From Patulibacter sp. (GTDB lineage: Bacteria > Actinomycetota > Thermoleophilia > Solirubrobacterales > Solirubrobacteraceae), in assembly GCF_030655195.1 (NCBI RefSeq), contig NZ_JAURWA010000108.1, positions 1 through 64,000 on the forward strand: a DNA stretch of 64,000 nt, in the 5' to 3' direction. Made by a program: the position numbers and the translations under genes. The notes below the pieces were generated by a model. It was not told the origin of the DNA. It made no database searches and saw only the letters and a list, made by a program, of their open reading frames with translations. Of the stretch, positions 26,035 to 36,100 are shown piece by piece (positions within the stretch are counted from its first letter, which is position 1; every line of letters begins with the position of its first letter).

Positions 26035-27424
26035 GACCCGGAAGGGCGGCGGCGGGCCCGGCGTCGTCCTCGGCGTCCTGTCGCTCGCCGCGTTCATGGC
26101 GAGCCTGGACCTCTTCATCGTCAACGTCGCGTTCCGCGACATCGGCGAGAGCTTCCCCGACCAACCACTCGCCGACCAGAGCTGGGTCCTCAACGCCTAC
26201 GCCATCGTCTACGCCGCGCTGCTGATCCCGATCGGCCGCTACGCCGACCAGCACAGCCGCAAGACCGGCTTCCTCTTCGGCGTCGCCCTCTTCACCGTCG
26301 CCAGCCTCGCCTGCGCCGTCGCACCCTCGCTCTGGACGCTCGTCGCCGCCCGCGTCCTGCAGGCCATCGGTGCCGCCGCCCTGACCCCGACCAGCCTCGG
26401 GCTGCTCGTCGCCGCGTTCGACGGACCCGGCCGCGCCCGCGCCGTGCGGATCTGGGCCGCCACCGGCGCCATCGCCGCCGCCTCCGGACCGGTCGTCGGC
26501 GGCGTCCTCGTCGAGCTCTCCTGGCGCTGGGTGTTCCTCGTCAACATTCCCATCGGCATCGGCGCGTTCGTCGTCGCCGCACGCGTGGTGCAAGACAGCA
26601 GCGAGACCGAGAAGACCGGCACACCCGACCCCGCCGGCGCCACGCTCGTCATCGTCGCCATCGGCGCGCTCGCACTCGCACTCGTCAAGGGCCAGGAATG
26701 GGGCTGGGGCGGACCTGACACCCTGGCCGCGTTCGCCGTCGCCCTAGTCGGCGCGGCCATCCTGGGCCGCCGGATGGCCACGCACCCGCGACCACTCGTC
26801 GAGCCCGCCATGCTCGCCGTTCGCACGTTCCGCTGGTCGACCATCAGCGCGATCGGGTTCGGGGCCGCGTTCGCCGGGTTCCTCCTCACCGGCGTCCTCT
26901 TCGCCCAAGAGGTCTGGAACTACGGGCCGATCACCGTCGGACTCGCCGTCGCCCCCGGGCCGCTCATGGTCCCCATCTTCGCCGTCGTCGGATCCCGCCT
27001 CCGCACCCGGCTGTCCGCCGGCACCGTCGTCGCGCTGGGCTGCGCCGTTTTCGCCGCCGGGTGCGTCCTGACCCTCTCGAGCATCACCATCGGCAGCGAC
27101 TACGCCGCGCGGCTGTTGCCCGGGCTCCTGCTGTCCGGCGTCGGTACGGGCCTGGCACTGCCCGAGATCCTCGCGACCGCGACCAGCGAGCTCCCGCCCG
27201 ACCGCAGCACGACCGGGAGCGCCATCGTCAACGCCGCCCGACAGATCGGCAGCGTCATCGGCGTCAGCGCCGTCATCGCCCTCCTGCCCACCATCGGCGA
27301 CCTCGACCCCCTCGACGGCTTCCGCCACGCCCTCTGGGCGTGCGTCGCGCTCGCGCTCGTCGGAGGCCTCACCGGACTGCGCATCGGGAGGCCAAATCCG
27401 ACACCGTCCCAGCCATCCCGATAG
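26027..27424 (+). CDS. MFS efflux transporter (DHA2, EmrB/QacA type)
   Basis: A 465-residue protein with about 14 hydrophobic segments. Segment 1 has LAAFMASLDLFIVNVAFRDI, then SWVLNAYAIVYAALLIPIGRYADQ (motif A region) and ARVLQAIGAAALTPTSLGLL (motif C region), all typical of proton-driven drug exporters of the EmrB/QacA group. Start overlaps the thioesterase stop. With a TetR regulator beside it, the operon probably handles and exports a toxic acid or acyl compound. Confidence 0.9.
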   Translation: MPETRKGGGGPGVVLGVLSLAAFMASLDLFIVNVAFRDIGESFPDQPLADQSWVLNAYAIVYAALLIPIGRYADQHSRKTGFLFGVALFTVASLACAVAPSLWTLVAARVLQAIGAAALTPTSLGLLVAAFDGPGRARAVRIWAATGAIAAASGPVVGGVLVELSWRWVFLVNIPIGIGAFVVAARVVQDSSETEKTGTPDPAGATLVIVAIGALALALVKGQEWGWGGPDTLAAFAVALVGAAILGRRMATHPRPLVEPAMLAVRTFRWSTISAIGFGAAFAGFLLTGVLFAQEVWNYGPITVGLAVAPGPLMVPIFAVVGSRLRTRLSAGTVVALGCAVFAAGCVLTLSSITIGSDYAARLLPGLLLSGVGTGLALPEILATATSELPPDRSTTGSAIVNAARQIGSVIGVSAVIALLPTIGDLDPLDGFRHALWACVALALVGGLTGLRIGRPNPTPSQPSR

Positions 27425-27480
27425 CCGAACGACAGCCGGACGCTGGCATGGGTGCCGGGGGTCGCGGCGACGTTTCGGCG

Positions 27481-28095
27481 CTACTTGGACGTCGACGCCG
27501 GAGGGGTCCCTTCGATCGCTCTCGTCTCCGCGCGTTCGATCGCCCGGTACACCGTTGAGCGTCCGACACTGAAGAGCTCCGCGAGCTCAGCGACCGACGT
27601 ATCCCTGGTGTGGTGAAGCTCGACCAGGTGACGCTCCTGGTTTGGAGTGAGCTTGGGCTTGCGGCCGCGCAGCCGCCCGGCTGCGCGGGCAACTTCGAGT
27701 CCTTCGCGGGTCCGCATGCGGATCAGGTCGGACTCGAACTCGGCGACCATCGCCAGCACGTTGAACAGCAGCCGACCCACCGGGTCGTTCGGATCGTGGA
27801 TCGAGCCGCCGAGGTTGAGCTTGACCCGCTTGACCGTCAGTTCGTCGACGATGTCGCGAGCGTCGGGCAACGAACGGGCGAGGCGGTCCAGTTTGGTGAC
27901 GACCAACTGGTCTCCCTCGCGGCAGGCCGCGAGCGCTTCGCGGAGCCCCGGTCGCGCACGATTCGTGCCCGTGAGACCGTGGTCGATGTAGACCCGGTCA
28001 GGCCCGACACCGAGCGCATGCAGGGCGTTGCGCTGCGCAGTGAGATCCTGGCCCTTCGTCGAGACGCGGGCGTAGCCGATCATGAGGTTGTTCAT
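27481..28095 (-). CDS. Serine recombinase (resolvase/invertase family)
   Basis: A 204-residue small serine recombinase. The catalytic Ser is Ser12 in IGYARVSTKGQDL; VVTKLDRLARS carries the conserved Arg pair, MVAEFESDLIRMRTREGLE is the long dimer helix E, and GRLRGRKPKLTP leads into a C-terminal helix-turn-helix (SVAELAELFSVGRSTVYRAIERA). Length and all parts are complete, so it is probably active. ATG 28095 is chosen; an ATG at 28083 would be shorter. No transposase is adjacent, so it may resolve or invert a local segment. Confidence 0.92.
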   Translation of the reverse strand: MNNLMIGYARVSTKGQDLTAQRNALHALGVGPDRVYIDHGLTGTNRARPGLREALAACREGDQLVVTKLDRLARSLPDARDIVDELTVKRVKLNLGGSIHDPNDPVGRLLFNVLAMVAEFESDLIRMRTREGLEVARAAGRLRGRKPKLTPNQERHLVELHHTRDTSVAELAELFSVGRSTVYRAIERAETRAIEGTPPASTSK

Positions 28096-28219
28096 CGCGC
28101 AAGCGTCCCGCTCACGTAGGCGCGCAACACCGCCCAGACCGACGACGCCGCGCCGCAGTCGATCGTCTGCCGGGACGGTCTGCGCCAAAAGCGAGCGGCG
28201 GCGCTGAGAGGATCCCTAG

Positions 28220-28849
28220 ATGGCTCCTCCGATGGCTTTCGTTGACCTGCACGACGCCGAAGAGTTCGACCCGCCCCACATCAGCGCCGAGGTCGACCCG
28301 ACCGGGGAATCCGAGACGTTCGAGTCGAACCTCGCAGCCGCGCTCGAGTGGGCCCGCGCACGAAGCGGCCAAATCGCGGTCCGTGTCCGTGGGCAGGCCT
28401 GGAGCGCTGGATCCGTCCCGTTCGACGATCTGCCGCAGATGGAGCCGACGGACATGGTTCGAGCTGTCGCGGCCGTCCAGCGCGAGTTCGAGCGGTTCGA
28501 GGCCGAACGAGCAACCTACGACGACAACCGGCGGTGGTACCACGCGGTGCTCGACCCCGACGTCGAAGGCGCCCTCGCCGAAGCAGAAGATCGGGTGCGC
28601 GCCGTCCCCGAGGTCGACGCGTTGAGTCGCAGGACGGCAGCCGGCGGTGATGTTGTGTGGATCGTTGAAGTTCTGGCGAGGTCGCGCGACGAGGCCGAAC
28701 GCGTCAATCGCCGGATCACCGACGTCCTCTGGTCCCCTGAGCGCATTCGCCGGACCTACCCCGACGGCGTGTTCTACATCGGCACCGGGCAGAGCGCGAC
28801 GGGCCTCATCGACTTCGTCGAGGACTGCTGGGTCCTGCAGGTACGGTGA
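28220..28849 (+). CDS. Hypothetical protein beside the serine recombinase
   Basis: A 209-residue acidic soluble protein that I do not recognise. The first half is helical and Glu/Ala-rich; the second half has alternating strands (DVVWIVEVLARS, GVFYIGTGQSA, CWVLQVR). No signal peptide, membrane segment or known catalytic motif is visible. It is divergent from the recombinase with a 124-base spacer. Codon use is normal for the window, supporting a real gene. Confidence 0.6.
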   Translation: MAPPMAFVDLHDAEEFDPPHISAEVDPTGESETFESNLAAALEWARARSGQIAVRVRGQAWSAGSVPFDDLPQMEPTDMVRAVAAVQREFERFEAERATYDDNRRWYHAVLDPDVEGALAEAEDRVRAVPEVDALSRRTAAGGDVVWIVEVLARSRDEAERVNRRITDVLWSPERIRRTYPDGVFYIGTGQSATGLIDFVEDCWVLQVR

Positions 28850-28982
28850 CAGCCGCGCGACGGCCGACCACGCTAACCCTGGCCCACAGCCGATCCTCGA
28901 CTGGGACACCGCGCCGAAGCGGGGTGGGTTCCGTCGACAAGCCGCGCCGATGACGGTCTCCGGTCGGTTTTCGACGGGCGTT

Positions 28983-29471
28983 CTAGGAGGTCGAAGCGCC
29001 GTAGTGGCGCGCGGTGTCCTTGAAGAACGATCGGAAGATCGCGGCGTTCAGCGGTCCGCCGGGACGGCCGGCCGCTGTCGGCTGGACTGCGATGAGCCAC
29101 CGCAGGGTGCAGGCGTCGGGTCCGTCGGGCTCGATGACGTGCTCCTCTGCGAGACGTCTGACGAGTGGCAGGTTGACCGCGGTAGCGGCGAATGCCTGGC
29201 GGTGGCCCTCGTCCCACGCGAAGTACCTCTCCTGCACGACGAGCAGGCCCTTCAGCACGCGAGCCTGGCGGGTGGTCCCGACGCCGAACGGGCGGGGCGA
29301 CGTCCAGGTCACACCCTTCGGGCCGAGCGCGCGGCACCAGCTGAGCGGCGCGTCTGCGGTCAGGTCCTCCCAGACCTGCGCCGCAGGACGGGGGATCGCG
29401 AAGGTCTGCTCGTAGCGCTTCGGGGCGTCGGTCAGAAAGCGCTCGTCGGTGGCGGCGGTGGAGAACGGCAT
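28983..29471 (-). CDS. SRPBCC (START/polyketide cyclase-fold) protein
   Basis: A 162-residue helix-grip protein. KRYEQTFAIPRPAAQVWEDLT opens the fold, PFGVGTTRQARVLKGLLVVQERYFAWDEG is the central sheet, and FRSFFKDTARHYGAS the long C-terminal helix. Such proteins bind hydrophobic ligands; no catalytic residues can be named. It lies three bases downstream of the tautomerase stop on the same strand and probably shares its transcript. Confidence 0.75.
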   Translation of the reverse strand: MPFSTAATDERFLTDAPKRYEQTFAIPRPAAQVWEDLTADAPLSWCRALGPKGVTWTSPRPFGVGTTRQARVLKGLLVVQERYFAWDEGHRQAFAATAVNLPLVRRLAEEHVIEPDGPDACTLRWLIAVQPTAAGRPGGPLNAAIFRSFFKDTARHYGASTS

Positions 29472-29474
29472 GGG

Positions 29475-29906
29475 TCAGGTGTCCTGGGTCGGGGGTCGGT
29501 CTGCGGCGGCCCGGTCGGCGAATTCGCGCTCGGCCGCCGGGTCGGGGTCGGGGAAGATCTGGCCGCCTTCCATCGCCCAGCTTGCGGGCACGTCGACCAC
29601 CGCGACCAGCACGTCCTTGGCCGGCACGCGGGTGACGGCGGCGCAGAGGGCCGAGGTGTGCTCGAGAATCGCCCGTCGGACCTCGGGCGGGCGACCGGCG
29701 CGGATCTGGCCTCGCACGATCACCGGATTGCTTGGTTCACCCCCGGTGTACGCCGCGGTCGTTGGCACCTCGGCGAAGACCACGTGGACGAAGGACGCCG
29801 GAGCCCCGGTCTCCTCGACGTGGATCGCGGTGATCCCGGCGGCGAGCTCGGCACGCCGATCGTCGTCCAGGGCATCGTGGGTGGTCAGGACCTCGTAGAG
29901 CGGCAT
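29475..29906 (-). CDS. Tautomerase-superfamily protein
   Basis: A 143-residue protein starting MPLYEVLTTHDALDDDRRAEL, which leaves Pro as the N-terminal residue after Met removal, as in 4-oxalocrotonate tautomerase and cis-3-chloroacrylic acid dehalogenase-like enzymes. VHVVFAEVP and RAGRPPEVRRAILEH fit the long tautomerase subfamily. The ATG at 29906 is chosen for this Pro-1; a TTG at 29927 overlaps the upstream stop (TTGA) but would bury the proline. Possible action on keto-enol acids or halogenated acids. Confidence 0.7.
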   Translation of the reverse strand: MPLYEVLTTHDALDDDRRAELAAGITAIHVEETGAPASFVHVVFAEVPTTAAYTGGEPSNPVIVRGQIRAGRPPEVRRAILEHTSALCAAVTRVPAKDVLVAVVDVPASWAMEGGQIFPDPDPAAEREFADRAAADRPPTQDT

Positions 29907-29923
29907 GCGTCGGCGTTGGGCGG

Positions 29924-30139
29924 TCAAGGACGCCGCGGCGCGTCCAGCCGCCCGCGCTGTCCCGCGCCGCCGCCGGTCTGGTCGTCGGGCACGTCGGGGA
30001 TCTGCGTGAGCACGATCTTCGTGACGAGACGGTCGACGGGGCCCTTGTCGTTGCGCAGCGCGCGGTTGAGCAGCGTCAGCTCGACCGCGGCGCGGCGCTC
30101 ACGTACGGCGAGCGCCACCTTGTCCTTGCGGGTCTTCAT
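29924..30139 (-). CDS. Small basic protein coupled to the molybdoenzyme
   Basis: A 71-residue basic protein (MKTRKDKVALAVRERRAAVEL...). A central helical stretch and a Gly-rich, disordered C-terminus are all that is visible. Its ATG overlaps the stop of the molybdopterin oxidoreductase by four bases (ATGA), and its stop abuts the tautomerase gene, which argues that it is real and made together with them. Function unknown; an accessory or maturation role is only a guess. Confidence 0.55.
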   Translation of the reverse strand: MKTRKDKVALAVRERRAAVELTLLNRALRNDKGPVDRLVTKIVLTQIPDVPDDQTGGGAGQRGRLDAPRRP

Positions 30140-32364
30140 GCCGGCGTGACGGGTCGGTCCGCGGGGCGGGGCTGGTGCAGCACGCCGGCCCAATGGGCGG
30201 GCGGGCCGTCGAGGCGGTCGATGCGACCGCCGAAGCCCTTGAAGTGCGGGACGCCCTGCTCGCGGTCGAGGTGCTCGTCGGTGTCGTTGATCAGCATCCC
30301 GTCGTTGTGCTCGTCGGACCCGCCGCCGGGGATCTCGTCGATGAGCTCCGGGAACCACCAGCCGTGCGGCACCCGCAGGTGGCCGGCGCGCATGTCGGGC
30401 CGCAGCTCGACGATCGCGGAGAGCTTGCCGTGCGGGGTCGAGACCTCGGCCCAGTCGCCCTCGACGAGCCCTTCACGGGCGGCGTCGTCGGGGTGCACGA
30501 ACGTCTTGGGGACCGGCGACATCTTCCGCAGCGACGGCAGCTGCCGCTGGCCGGTCTGGAAGTACGGGTCCTCACGCACCCCGATGAAGACGTTGTAGGG
30601 ATAGTCCGCGTTCTGCGGCGGAGCGCGGTGGTACGGGAGCGGGTCGAAGCCGAGCTCGTCGAGGATCGTGGAGTACAGCTCGACCTTGCCCGTCGGCGTC
30701 CCGAACCCGGTCTTCCGGTACGAGCGGTACGGGTTCGGCGCGATCCGCATGTCGTGGCGCTCGGTGAACTCCTGGAAGCTCATGTCCAGCGGCTTCAGGC
30801 GCTCGTCGAGGAGGTCCTCGATCGTCCCCCACGGGAAGTGCTCCTCCATCCCCATCCGCACGGCCAGGTCGCGCCAGAACGCGAAGACGCTGCGGCACTC
30901 GCCGGGGGGCTGCGTGGCCTGCTCCGAGGTGATGAGCCACGACCGCCACCCGAAGCTGTCGTGCACGTTCGGTCGCTCCAGCCACGTGTCCCCGGGCAGC
31001 ACGTAGTCGGCCAGCTGCGCGGTCGGGGTCATGAACAGCTCGTGCGCGACGATCAGGTCCTGGTTCATCAACGCCCGCCGGACCTGCTGCTGGTTCGGGT
31101 AGCTCATCAGCGTGTTGTTGCCCAGCGTGAAGAACGCCTTCACCGGATACGGATCGCCGGTGTCCATCGCCCGGAACAGGTCGGTGGGGTTGGCCATGTA
31201 CGACCCCATCACGACGTTGGCGTACTCGTGGCCATGCACCCGCTTGGTGTGCGGCGCGAGCATCTCGCCGACCCGGTGCGTGTAGACCGGGTGGGTGTCG
31301 TAGCCCAGCTGCTTGGCTCGCTGCTCCGGCGTCAGCGCCTCGTGCAGCTCCATGATCGACTCGGAGGTCATCTCCTCGTTGAAGCCGTACATCAGCTCGC
31401 CGCCGGGCACGTCGAGGTGCCCGCAGACCGCGCGGAGGATCGCCTGCAGGCGGATCGCCGAGGTCGACGACACCTGCTGGTCCAGCGTCGGTCCCCACGG
31501 GATCGCCGCGGAGCGCGCGCCGGCGTACATGCGAGCGGCCTGCGCGATCTGCTCGCGCGGCACGCCGGTGATCTCTTCGACGCGCTCCAGCGGATACTCG
31601 TCGACGCGCTCCTTCAGCTCGTCGAAGCCGTGGGTCCAGTCGCGGACGAACTCCTCGTCGTAGAGCCCCTCGTCGAAGATGACCTTCAGCCAGCCGAGCA
31701 TCATCGCCGCGTCCGTGCCGGCCCGCAGCTGCAGGTGCACGTCCGCGTTGACGGCCTGCCCGGAGACGCGGGGGTCCAGGACGATCAGCTTGCCGCCCTT
31801 GGCCTGCATCTGCCGGATCAGGTTGTAGATCGGCGTCCACGAGTGCTTGCGCGGGTTGTGCCCGAACAGCACCACCATGTCGGTGTTCAAGAGGTCCGGC
31901 CACGGGAACCACCCGTACGTGATCTTGTTCACCGCCGCAGTGTTGCCCATGCACATCGCCACACCCGAGACCCAGTTCGCCGAACCGAGCACGTTCATGA
32001 ACCGGCGGCCCATCCCGCCCTCGACGCTCGTGTTCCAGTTCGACGTCGAGACCGCGAACGCCTCCGGCCCGTGCTCGTCCACCACGGCCTTCAACCGGCC
32101 GGCGATGTCGTCCATCGCCGACTCCCACGAGACCTCCTCCCACTCCCCCGCCCCGCGCTCGCCGACGCGCTTGAGCGGCTTCGTGATCCGTTCCGGCCGA
32201 GCGTAGAGCTTGTGGGCCTGCAGGCCCTTGACGCAGAAGTTGTCGTGCACGACGGGGTTGTCGGGCGGGCTTATCTTCGTCACCGCACCGTCCTCGACGG
32301 TGACCTTCAGCTGGCAGGCGATGTCGCAGACCGTGCAGACCGCTCGCTTCGTCGTCGACGTCAT
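30136..32364 (-). CDS. Molybdopterin oxidoreductase (DMSO reductase family)
   Basis: A 742-residue enzyme. The N-terminus binds a [4Fe-4S] cluster: CTVCDIACQLKVTVEDG and the fourth Cys in NFCVKG. The molybdopterin-binding core follows (NWNTSVEGGMGRRFMNVLG, VVLFGHNPRKHSW); a possible Mo-ligand Cys lies in AMCMGNTAAV (about residue 130). The C-terminal molydop-binding domain includes DWAEVSTPHGKLSAIVELRPDM and HGWWFPE. No Tat signal is visible, suggesting a cytoplasmic enzyme. A minus-strand TATATT is placed for a leaderless transcript starting at this ATG. The substrate is unknown; HxlR is divergent. Confidence 0.88.
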   Translation of the reverse strand: MTSTTKRAVCTVCDIACQLKVTVEDGAVTKISPPDNPVVHDNFCVKGLQAHKLYARPERITKPLKRVGERGAGEWEEVSWESAMDDIAGRLKAVVDEHGPEAFAVSTSNWNTSVEGGMGRRFMNVLGSANWVSGVAMCMGNTAAVNKITYGWFPWPDLLNTDMVVLFGHNPRKHSWTPIYNLIRQMQAKGGKLIVLDPRVSGQAVNADVHLQLRAGTDAAMMLGWLKVIFDEGLYDEEFVRDWTHGFDELKERVDEYPLERVEEITGVPREQIAQAARMYAGARSAAIPWGPTLDQQVSSTSAIRLQAILRAVCGHLDVPGGELMYGFNEEMTSESIMELHEALTPEQRAKQLGYDTHPVYTHRVGEMLAPHTKRVHGHEYANVVMGSYMANPTDLFRAMDTGDPYPVKAFFTLGNNTLMSYPNQQQVRRALMNQDLIVAHELFMTPTAQLADYVLPGDTWLERPNVHDSFGWRSWLITSEQATQPPGECRSVFAFWRDLAVRMGMEEHFPWGTIEDLLDERLKPLDMSFQEFTERHDMRIAPNPYRSYRKTGFGTPTGKVELYSTILDELGFDPLPYHRAPPQNADYPYNVFIGVREDPYFQTGQRQLPSLRKMSPVPKTFVHPDDAAREGLVEGDWAEVSTPHGKLSAIVELRPDMRAGHLRVPHGWWFPELIDEIPGGGSDEHNDGMLINDTDEHLDREQGVPHFKGFGGRIDRLDGPPAHWAGVLHQPRPADRPVTPA

Positions 32365-32370
32365 GCTCTC

Positions 32371-32376
32371 AATATA
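32371..32376 (-). promoter_or_regulatory. -10 box for a leaderless molybdoenzyme transcript
   Basis: TATATT on the minus strand ends six bases before the ATG at 32364, so transcription would start at or next to the A of the start codon. There is no room for a ribosome binding site. No clear -35 was found. Confidence 0.45.
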
Positions 32377-32456
32377 GAAGCGCTCGACAGGGAGCGGGGA
32401 TTTGATCGCTCCGGTGGCGCGCACCCCGGGTACACCGCGACGCATACGCTGGCGCC

Positions 32457-32813
32457 GTGAGCGACTCCGCCGAGCCCGAGACCCCCCGCCCCGGGCAGCC
32501 GGTCCGCGGCTCGCAGACCGGCCAGCCACTCAACGCACTCTTCGACCTCCTCGGCCGCCGCTGGACGATGACCGTCGTCTGGGCACTCCGCGACGGCGGC
32601 GCGACGTTCCGCGAGCTGCAGACCCGCAGCGGCGGCATCGCCGCGTCGGTCCTCAACACCCGCCTGCGCGAGCTCCGCGAGGCCGGACTGGTCGAGAACG
32701 GCGAGGACGGCTACGCGCTGACCGACCTCGGGCACGGACTCATCGAAGCGGGAGCGCCACTCACCGCCTGGGCCGACCACTGGGCCGCGGCGCTCTCGAA
32801 CCTCGACGACTGA
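32457..32813 (+). CDS. HxlR-family transcriptional regulator
   Basis: A 118-residue winged-helix regulator: LFDLLGRRWTMTVVWALRDGGATFRELQTRSGGIAASVLNTRLREL contains the HxlR signature helices, and EDGYALTDLGHGL the wing. HxlR proteins often sense reactive aldehydes or quinones. It starts with GTG and is divergent from the molybdoenzyme gene across a 92-base spacer, so that operon is its likely target. It has no N-terminal Cys of the classic HxlR redox switch. Confidence 0.88.
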   Translation: MSDSAEPETPRPGQPVRGSQTGQPLNALFDLLGRRWTMTVVWALRDGGATFRELQTRSGGIAASVLNTRLRELREAGLVENGEDGYALTDLGHGLIEAGAPLTAWADHWAAALSNLDD

Positions 32814-33143
32814 CTCCGCCAAGGCCGTCCCGACAACCGAACACCAGACGGAATAAGCGGACCCGATGCGGGCGGCCCGGCGCAAACGCATGGTCGCTGT
32901 ACCAATAGACCCGTCCGAATTGATTCCCGGGAATGGGGCGTCAAACGGGACAGGTACGAGACTGCGGCGCCAATCCCCACGGGTTCCGACCAGGGCGTTC
33001 GGCACGAACTGCGACCTCGAGCGTCGCCGGGGATTTCAGCTCAGCGCGGGAAGTCTCGGACTCACCTATCAGCGCCCACGTGCCGCGAGTCCACCAGCGC
33101 ACCGGTCCTGCCACGACCGATCCGGCGTCCGGCTCGGTGCAGC
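32814..33143. other. 330-bp convergent intergenic region
   Basis: No gene is supported. A perfect 12-bp palindrome ATTCCCGGGAAT lies at 32923-32934. GC is lower around 32900-32930 than in flanking genes. No terminator with a T tract was found. Confidence 0.4.
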
Positions 33144-36100
33144 TCACCTTCCGAGGTCGAGTCCGATGTCCGGCGGCTCGGGTCCACGCGCGATCGACCG
33201 ACGCGCGTCGTCCACCTTGCGCGTAGCCCGGTGCCAGTCGCGAGCTTCGATTGGGTCGTCCGGACGCCGAGAACTGAGACCGCCTACGGCTTCCAGCGGC
33301 CGATGGCGCAGCTCGTGCTCAGCGACACGCCGTGCTGCTTCGTCCCAGCGTTCGGCGAGAACGTCATCATCGGGACGTGGGCCAAGCTGCCGGGTGGCCC
33401 AGGCCGGCCGGGTTCGGACTTCCTGTTCGCTGAGGATTGACAGCCCGCGTTCGGCTCGTGCCCGGACGTCGCGCAGCTCGCGGTTGATGCCGGCGAGCTT
33501 GCGTCGGAGCGTCTGCGGGTCGGCGGGGAGCCGGCGCTCGATCTCGTCGCGGCGTGCGACGAGATCGGGACGGTCCCGGACGGCATCCGCGATCCGGGTC
33601 TGCAGTACGAGACGTTCGGTCGCGTAGTCGTCCGATGCGCTTCGGAGCAGACGCTTTCGGGGCTCAGGGAGCTGCGTCAGTCGCGCGACGGCGTCGGCGC
33701 GGCGCTCGTCGAGCTTGCGCAGCTGGTCTTCAGCGTGGGCATGCCGCTCGAGGTCGCCGGTCGGGAACGCGCGTCGTACGTCCGCGAGCCGGTCGACCTC
33801 GCCGAGCAGCTGCGCCAAGTGCTGTCGGTCGGCGCTGGGCTCGGATGGCTGTGGCGCCGTTTTGGTCGGCTCTGGCGTCGCTGTCCACTCGCGGTGGGCA
33901 ACCTCAGTCGACCCGCTTCGCGAGTCGCGCTCGGAAAGCCGATCGACGGCTAGGTCTTCGTCGTCACGTACCGTCATGCGCTGGGCGACCTGGTCGAGGA
34001 TCTCCGTCCGCGTTGCACGGGGCGGCCGGTAGCTGGGGGCGATCTCGTCGCGGTGCTCGTCGTCAGCGTCGTGGGGAGCGAGGACGTGGAGTTCGGTGGT
34101 GTCCCGGGCGCGGGAGAGCGCGGTGTAGCTCCAGCCGCGGGTGAGCTCCCACGGTTCGGTGACGACAGCGGCCCACTCGACGGTGCCGCCCTGCATCCCG
34201 TGGCCGGTCAAGGCGTAGGCGGGCTCGACGTGGCCGGCGACGTAGTCCGCCGGGAGCTCGCGGACCGCGCCCGTGTCGGTCCGGAGCGTGATGCCGTCCT
34301 CGGTTGCCGACTGGACGGTGCCGCGGGTGCCGTTGTCAACGTTCAGCTCCCAACTGTTCCGTCGACAGATGATGCGGTCTCCGGCGGCAACGATTACCGG
34401 TCCGTAGTCGTGGTCCATCCCCAGCCCGCCGAGGTCACGCCGTACCCCGCGAGCCCGATCGTTGAGGGCCTGGCGCGTGTCGTTGTCGCGCGCGATCAGG
34501 ACCGCCGACGCCAACCCGTGGTCCTCGACGGCCGACGTCCACGCCGCCACCGCCCGGTCCATCCCGTTCCGGGGCTGGTCGTGAACGGTGATGCGTCCGG
34601 CCTGGTCCGCCCACTCGAGGTACGGAGCGCTGTGGCCCTCGTGGAGTTGCCCGAGGGCTCGCCGCTCGTCGGGGTCTCGCTGGCGGCGGACCTGGTCGAG
34701 GCGGTGGTGGCCGACGCGTTCGCCGACGGCGCGCATCCATCCGCCGGCCTGCACGGACGGCAACTGCCCGGGGTCGCCGATCGCGATCACCTTGACCCCG
34801 CGTGCCTCGGCCCAGCGGAGCATCCGTTCGGTCTGGCGAGTCGAGGCCATCGCGGCCTCGTCGAGGATCACGACGTCCGCGAGCTTCGCCTTGGGTTCAC
34901 GCTCGATCGCGGCGATCATGCTGTGCAGGGTGCGGGACCCGGTGATCCCTGCTTCGTCCGCCAGCTCTCGGACCGCTCGGCCCGTCGGAGCCACCCCGAC
35001 GACATGCAGTCCCGCGGACTCGTAGGTCTGGCGGAGCACGCCGGCGGTGTAGGTCTTGCCGGTGCCGGCGAGCGCTTCGACGACGTCGACACCGTTGCCC
35101 GATCCGGCGACGCCGCGGACTGCGGCCGTCTGCTCGTCGCTGAGCGTGCGGTCGGATGTCACCAGTGCGCGTTCGACGTGGCGCTCCGAGAGGCGGGCGA
35201 CGCCCTCCCCCGCCCTGCCGGCCGCGGCGGCGACCAGGCGCCGCTCGGTGGCGACGAGGTCGTCGGTCGTGAACAGTCGGTCCTGCTCGCCCGGACGGTC
35301 GAGCTCGTCGGACAGCTGGACCTCGCGGACGTCCCCGCGCCCTAGGAACACACGAGCGTGGTCGCGGACGTCGGCGACGCGCGCACCTTGCTGGTGGGCC
35401 TCGGCGTACTCGCGGACCGCGTCGCGCGCGAGGAACGTGTTGGCCATCTCGGTCAGGCCTGTCGGGCCCGCCAGCCGGGCGTCGAGCGCCGCGAATTTGA
35501 CCGGCGGCCCGCCAACCCGCACCCCGCGGGCAAGGTCCTTGCGGCCTTCGTCGACGAGCGCTTCGACTGCTTCGCGGTCCAGCCCGTGCTCGGCCGCGCG
35601 GGCGACGACCTCCTCGCGCCAGGTGACGGTGTCGATCTCGTAGGTCTTGCGGCTCCGGGTGGCGAGCGCCGCGGACTCGGCACGGCCCTTGGTGTTCAGC
35701 GAGAACCCGTCACCTTCGGCCTGCTCGAGCATCTCCATCCGCCGACGCGAGAAGTGATCGCGCACACCCTTCGGAACGCTGACGAGCTCGGCCGCGCCTT
35801 TCGAGACCGCACCCCACTCCAGACCGAGCCGGTCGCGGACTTCTGCTCGGAGGTGCGCCTGGTAGAGCGTGCCGGCGGTCTTCGCGTGCCGGTAGATGTG
35901 CCGGGCGTCGAGCGCGGTCCAGCGCCCGTCGGGACCTTGACTCGCGTTCGCCGCGACGACGTGGGTGTGCAGCTGCGGATCCAACGACCGCGACAAGCGG
36001 TGCCGGTAAGCCGCGGCGATGAGGCCGCCGCCGGGCTGGACGACGACCCCGCCCTTCCCGCGGCGCACTTTCACGGCAGTGTCCTCGACGTACCGCAGCG

